A DNA stretch of 64,000 nucleotides. It comes from Planctomycetota bacterium. Lineage in GTDB: Bacteria; Planctomycetota; UBA1135; GCA-002748355. Made by a program: the position numbers and the translations under genes. Positions 62,650 through 64,000 of the stretch are shown in pieces. Location: contig JACKHW010000009.1 in NCBI GenBank assembly GCA_020638795.1, positions 62,001-126,000 on the forward strand, written 5' to 3'. Under the pieces are notes generated by a model. That model made no database searches. It worked only from the letters and a program-made list of their open reading frames with translations, and had not been told where the DNA came from. Each line of letters starts with the position of its first letter. Position 1 is the stretch's first letter.

Positions 62650-63411
62650 ATGCAGCACATGCAAGACCATCATGCGATCGTGACCGGAGCGTCCCGTGGT
62701 ATCGGCGCCGCGATCGCGTCGACGCTCGCCGCTCGCGGCGCGCGCGTAACCCTGATCGGACGCGACGAACCGGCGCTTCGGGACGTGGCGCGCGGAATCG
62801 GTGGCACCCCGAGGATCTGCGATGTCGCCAATCCGGAACACGTCGAACGCGTCTTCGATGCGATCGTGGCCGAGACCGGGCCGATCGACATCCTCGTCAA
62901 TAACGCAGGCATCGCCGAGAGTGGCCCACTCTCGAAGTCGACGTGCGCGCAGCTCGACAAGCTCCACGCCGTCAATGTCCGCGGGGTCTACGCGTGCACG
63001 CTCGCCGCTCTGCCATCGATGCGGAAGCGACCGACCGGACGCATCATCAACATCGCGAGCAGTGCGGGGCTGCGCGGCTATCCCTACGTCGGCGCCTACG
63101 TCGCGACCAAACACGCGGTCGTCGGCCTGACTCGCGCGTGGGCACTCGAACTCGCGACGACGGCGATCACGGTCAACGCGGTGTGCCCTGGCTACGTCGA
63201 CACACCAATGCTCGCACGCACCCTCGACACGATCGAGAAGACGACGTCACGTTCGCGGGACGAAGCGCGCGCGATGATCGAAGCGCACAATCCCCAAGGA
63301 CGACTCATCACACCCGACGAAGTCGCCGCAGCCGTCGCCTATCTCTGTGAACCGAACTCCGCGTCGATCAACGGGCACTGCCTCGCGCTGACCGGTGGCG
63401 AGGCCCTCTGA
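62650..63411 (+). CDS. Short-chain dehydrogenase/reductase (SDR)
   Basis: A 253-residue classical SDR. Cofactor motif TGASRGIG at residues 12-19, NNAG near 87-90, catalytic Ser in NIASSAG, and Tyr150-xxx-Lys154 in YVATK. PGYVDTPM and the C-terminal TGGEAL complete the family pattern, close to 3-oxoacyl-ACP reductase or 3-hydroxybutyrate dehydrogenase-like enzymes. Start at ATG 62650; the frame extends upstream to 62557, but that part has no SDR homology. Substrate not predictable. Converges with the secreted gene at the window's end. Confidence 0.9.
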   Translation: MQHMQDHHAIVTGASRGIGAAIASTLAARGARVTLIGRDEPALRDVARGIGGTPRICDVANPEHVERVFDAIVAETGPIDILVNNAGIAESGPLSKSTCAQLDKLHAVNVRGVYACTLAALPSMRKRPTGRIINIASSAGLRGYPYVGAYVATKHAVVGLTRAWALELATTAITVNAVCPGYVDTPMLARTLDTIEKTTSRSRDEARAMIEAHNPQGRLITPDEVAAAVAYLCEPNSASINGHCLALTGGEAL

Positions 63412-63421
63412 GTCTTCGGCC

Positions 63422-64000
63422 TCAAGACCGGAATTGCGTGATCAGCGATCGTCCGACTGTCAGAAGCGGCGTCGAACTCGTCGTGCCGACGCCGCAGACA
63501 CTGTGTAACCCGTTCGTGGTGATGATGCCGACGCGATTCGCTGCCGCATCGAGGAACGCCATCTGCGTGAGCAACGCGATCCCCGAAATCTGCGTCGCAG
63601 GCAGCGCCCACGTGTGATGCACGTTGCCGCTCGCGTCGGTCACGATCGGATCGAGGATAAGAAGATCCTGCACGATCTTGCAAGACGTGCCCGGCAACGT
63701 CACGTCGATGGCGCTCGCACCGAGGATCAAGACGCCTGGAAGATTCGCGACGCCACACGCACCCTCCCACTCGTGGAACAGGAAGCCGGACACGAGACTT
63801 CGACCGTCGGTCGCGTGACGCGCGAGCACGTTGGCACTCGACGTACATCCTCCATACGTGCCGTTGGGCCCACTGACACCGAACCCGGTCGCAGCCGGCA
63901 CGGTCGCGTACACCATCGAGACCTCCGGTCCACCCGGAACGCCGGAGCGAGCGCGTGTCCAGCCGTCGCAGTAGTAGTTGTACGCCGTGGTCTTGTAGGT
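63422..64000 (-). CDS. C-terminal part of a secreted protein with the shared C-terminal module
   Basis: The frame is open to the right edge of the window, so the N-terminus is missing; the 192 residues seen begin TYKTTAYNYYCDGWTRARSG. The C-terminal 90 residues (GVLILGASAIDVTLPGTSCK, then HTWALPATQISGIALLTQMA) match the module at the end of the FG-GAP and Kelch proteins, including the cysteine in the P-G-x-x-C position. Function unknown. Confidence 0.75.
   Translation of the reverse strand, partial: TYKTTAYNYYCDGWTRARSGVPGGPEVSMVYATVPAATGFGVSGPNGTYGGCTSSANVLARHATDGRSLVSGFLFHEWEGACGVANLPGVLILGASAIDVTLPGTSCKIVQDLLILDPIVTDASGNVHHTWALPATQISGIALLTQMAFLDAAANRVGIITTNGLHSVCGVGTTSSTPLLTVGRSLITQFRS

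Overview
The window looks like a high-GC chromosomal segment from a planctomycete-like bacterium, probably one of the deep Planctomycetota lineages rich in secreted beta-propeller proteins. The assignment is inferred from gene content: an ECF sigma factor paired with a Ser/Thr kinase that carries a C-terminal sulfatase-modifying-factor (FGE) domain, many secreted proteins and lipoproteins, DUF1028, Kelch, FG-GAP and Asp-box proteins, and a recurring C-terminal beta module on otherwise unrelated exported proteins. There is no rRNA, CRISPR array, phage or insertion sequence. One tRNA (Val, GAC) is present. Strand changes are frequent, and many adjacent genes share ATGA or GTGA overlaps.

Layout. 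1-6.2 kb: a truncated secreted gene, a decayed GNAT acetyltransferase, an exported protein of unknown function, and an ECF sigma/kinase-FGE operon read leftward. 6.3-12.4 kb: rightward genes for a secreted coiled-coil protein, two paralogous lipoproteins flanking an FG-GAP protein, and a VOC-fold protein. 12.4-12.7 kb: a 41-42 bp-arm inverted repeat followed by a 21-bp tandem repeat. 13.3-17.1 kb: purL (with a PurS-like N-terminus) and purQ. 17-25.2 kb: alternating single genes (DUF1028 protein, metalloprotease, membrane/CBM9-like protein, ChaN-like protein, GYGQPG-repeat lipoprotein, Kelch protein). 25.3-29.4 kb: an oppBCDF-type ABC operon without a binding protein. 29.7-33.3 kb: a secreted protein, a DUF3500 protein and a DUF2237 protein. 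33.3-35.8 kb: an RsbW-like ATPase, a GAF-SpoIIE phosphatase and a response regulator.

35.9-47.3 kb is an exopolysaccharide locus: amidase lipoprotein, Wza-like exporter, Wzz-type chain regulator with a degenerate kinase domain, WbaP-type initiating transferase, GT4, O-antigen polymerase/ligase, flippase, polysaccharide deacetylase and GT2. Together these cover initiation, elongation, flipping, polymerisation, modification and export. A ten-Asp-box secreted protein follows, then a secreted alpha/beta hydrolase. 52.2-60.7 kb is a leftward block: a small unknown protein, a 2000-residue lipoprotein-like coiled-coil protein with a C-terminal membrane helix, alanine dehydrogenase and mog. 61-64 kb: tRNA-Val, a secreted protein with a clear terminator, an SDR oxidoreductase, and the end of another secreted protein cut by the window.

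The two most unusual things are the C-terminal beta module shared by about eight secreted proteins with unrelated N-terminal domains, which could be a surface-sorting or assembly system, and the giant double-anchored coiled-coil protein with internal repeats. Start codons were chosen from signal peptides, Shine-Dalgarno sites and overlaps; many genes here lack a visible Shine-Dalgarno site, so some starts are uncertain by tens of codons.
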